Positions 49,655 through 49,701 of a stretch of 49,701 nt of DNA are shown in pieces. The stretch is from a bacterium (lineage in GTDB: Bacteria; Acidobacteriota; Thermoanaerobaculia; Multivoradales; J023). Position numbers and translations under genes: made by a program. Numbering within the stretch: position 1 is the stretch's first letter; the number at the start of each line of letters is the position of its first letter. Location: positions 1 to 49,701 of the forward strand of contig JAAELT010000180.1 of NCBI GenBank assembly GCA_024226315.1. The letters run 5' to 3'. Under the pieces are notes generated by a model. It did not search any database. It was not told where the DNA came from and saw nothing but the letters and a program-made list of their open reading frames with translations.

Positions 49655-49701
49655 ATGGGCCGACCCGCGCGCTACATCCCCGAAAACAAGAACGGCGTCC
49701 T
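49655..49701 (+). CDS. Start of a putative REP-associated tyrosine transposase (partial)
   Basis: The frame starts at ATG 49655, 8 nt after TGGAG, and runs off the right edge after 15 codons: MGRPARYIPENKNGV. REP-associated (Y1/TnpA_REP) transposases commonly begin 'M.RPLRYIPE....VEVT', which matches here. Only the first residues are visible, so the catalytic HUH and Tyr motifs cannot be checked. The palindromes upstream support the call. Confidence 0.5.
   Translation, partial: MGRPARYIPENKNGV

Overview
This is a high-GC chromosomal window with almost no A/T-rich stretches. It most resembles an Acidobacteriota-type genome (Thermoanaerobaculia-like). Reasons are two proteins of the VWFA-related family typical of that phylum, many secreted multi-domain proteins, a giant multihaem cytochrome, a MoxR/DUF58/BatA-type operon, and repeat-rich intergenic DNA. 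No rRNA, tRNA or CRISPR array was seen. The taxonomic placement is inference from gene families.

Region 1 (1-10.7 kb) is a cell-envelope region. A multihaem cytochrome c made of 210-bp triheme repeats runs off the left edge on the minus strand. A 31-codon small ORF with its own terminator follows. Then come two paralogous secreted VWFA-related proteins, separated by a 1-kb patch of apparent gene relics (a CHAT-type linker fragment, a QQxDGSW repeat fragment) around an intact DUF5674 gene and a lipocalin-like secreted protein. The region ends with a 914-residue protein built of three exactly 211-residue TPR/TonB-like modules plus a C-terminal TonB domain, and a small membrane protein.

Region 2 (10.7-20.2 kb) is accessory. 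It holds an ICMT-type methyltransferase and a TerB/zinc-ribbon protein, a cyclic-nucleotide-binding protein, and the wreck of an Npt-type nucleotide transporter with HEAT and cNMP domains. A putative outer-membrane protein, a 42-bp minisatellite, and a pair of paralogous uncharacterised 278-residue helical proteins follow; the pair has a clear promoter, a long leader and an internal terminator. The region closes with an XRE regulator next to a MntA/HepT (nucleotidyltransferase/HEPN) toxin-antitoxin pair.

Region 3 (20.2-33.5 kb) is largely secreted or extracellular. It contains a 1151-residue protein with two lamin-tail domains and four HKD phospholipase-D motifs, two tandem formylglycine-generating-enzyme-like proteins that lack the catalytic cysteines, TruD, a predicted lipoprotein, and a dockerin-bearing Ser-Asp-rich giant immediately followed by a cohesin-like protein. 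The dockerin/cohesin neighbours could form a two-gene non-cellulosomal surface assembly.

Region 4 (33.8-45.9 kb) is one tight eight-gene operon, mostly with 4-bp stop/start overlaps: membrane coiled-coil protein, MoxR ATPase, membrane protein, ABC ATPase, ABC-2 permease, DUF58, BatA-like VWA protein, and a double-VWA/glutamine-amidotransferase-fold protein. It matches the Bat-like operons in which MoxR and VWA proteins act together at the membrane.

Region 5 (45.9-49.7 kb) holds a PfkB sugar/nucleoside kinase with a 27-bp triple repeat in its leader, a SpoIIE-type phosphatase, an NTF2-like protein, and then about 700 bp of non-coding DNA full of nested palindromes. This leads into the first codons of what looks like a REP-associated tyrosine transposase (RAYT) at the right edge.
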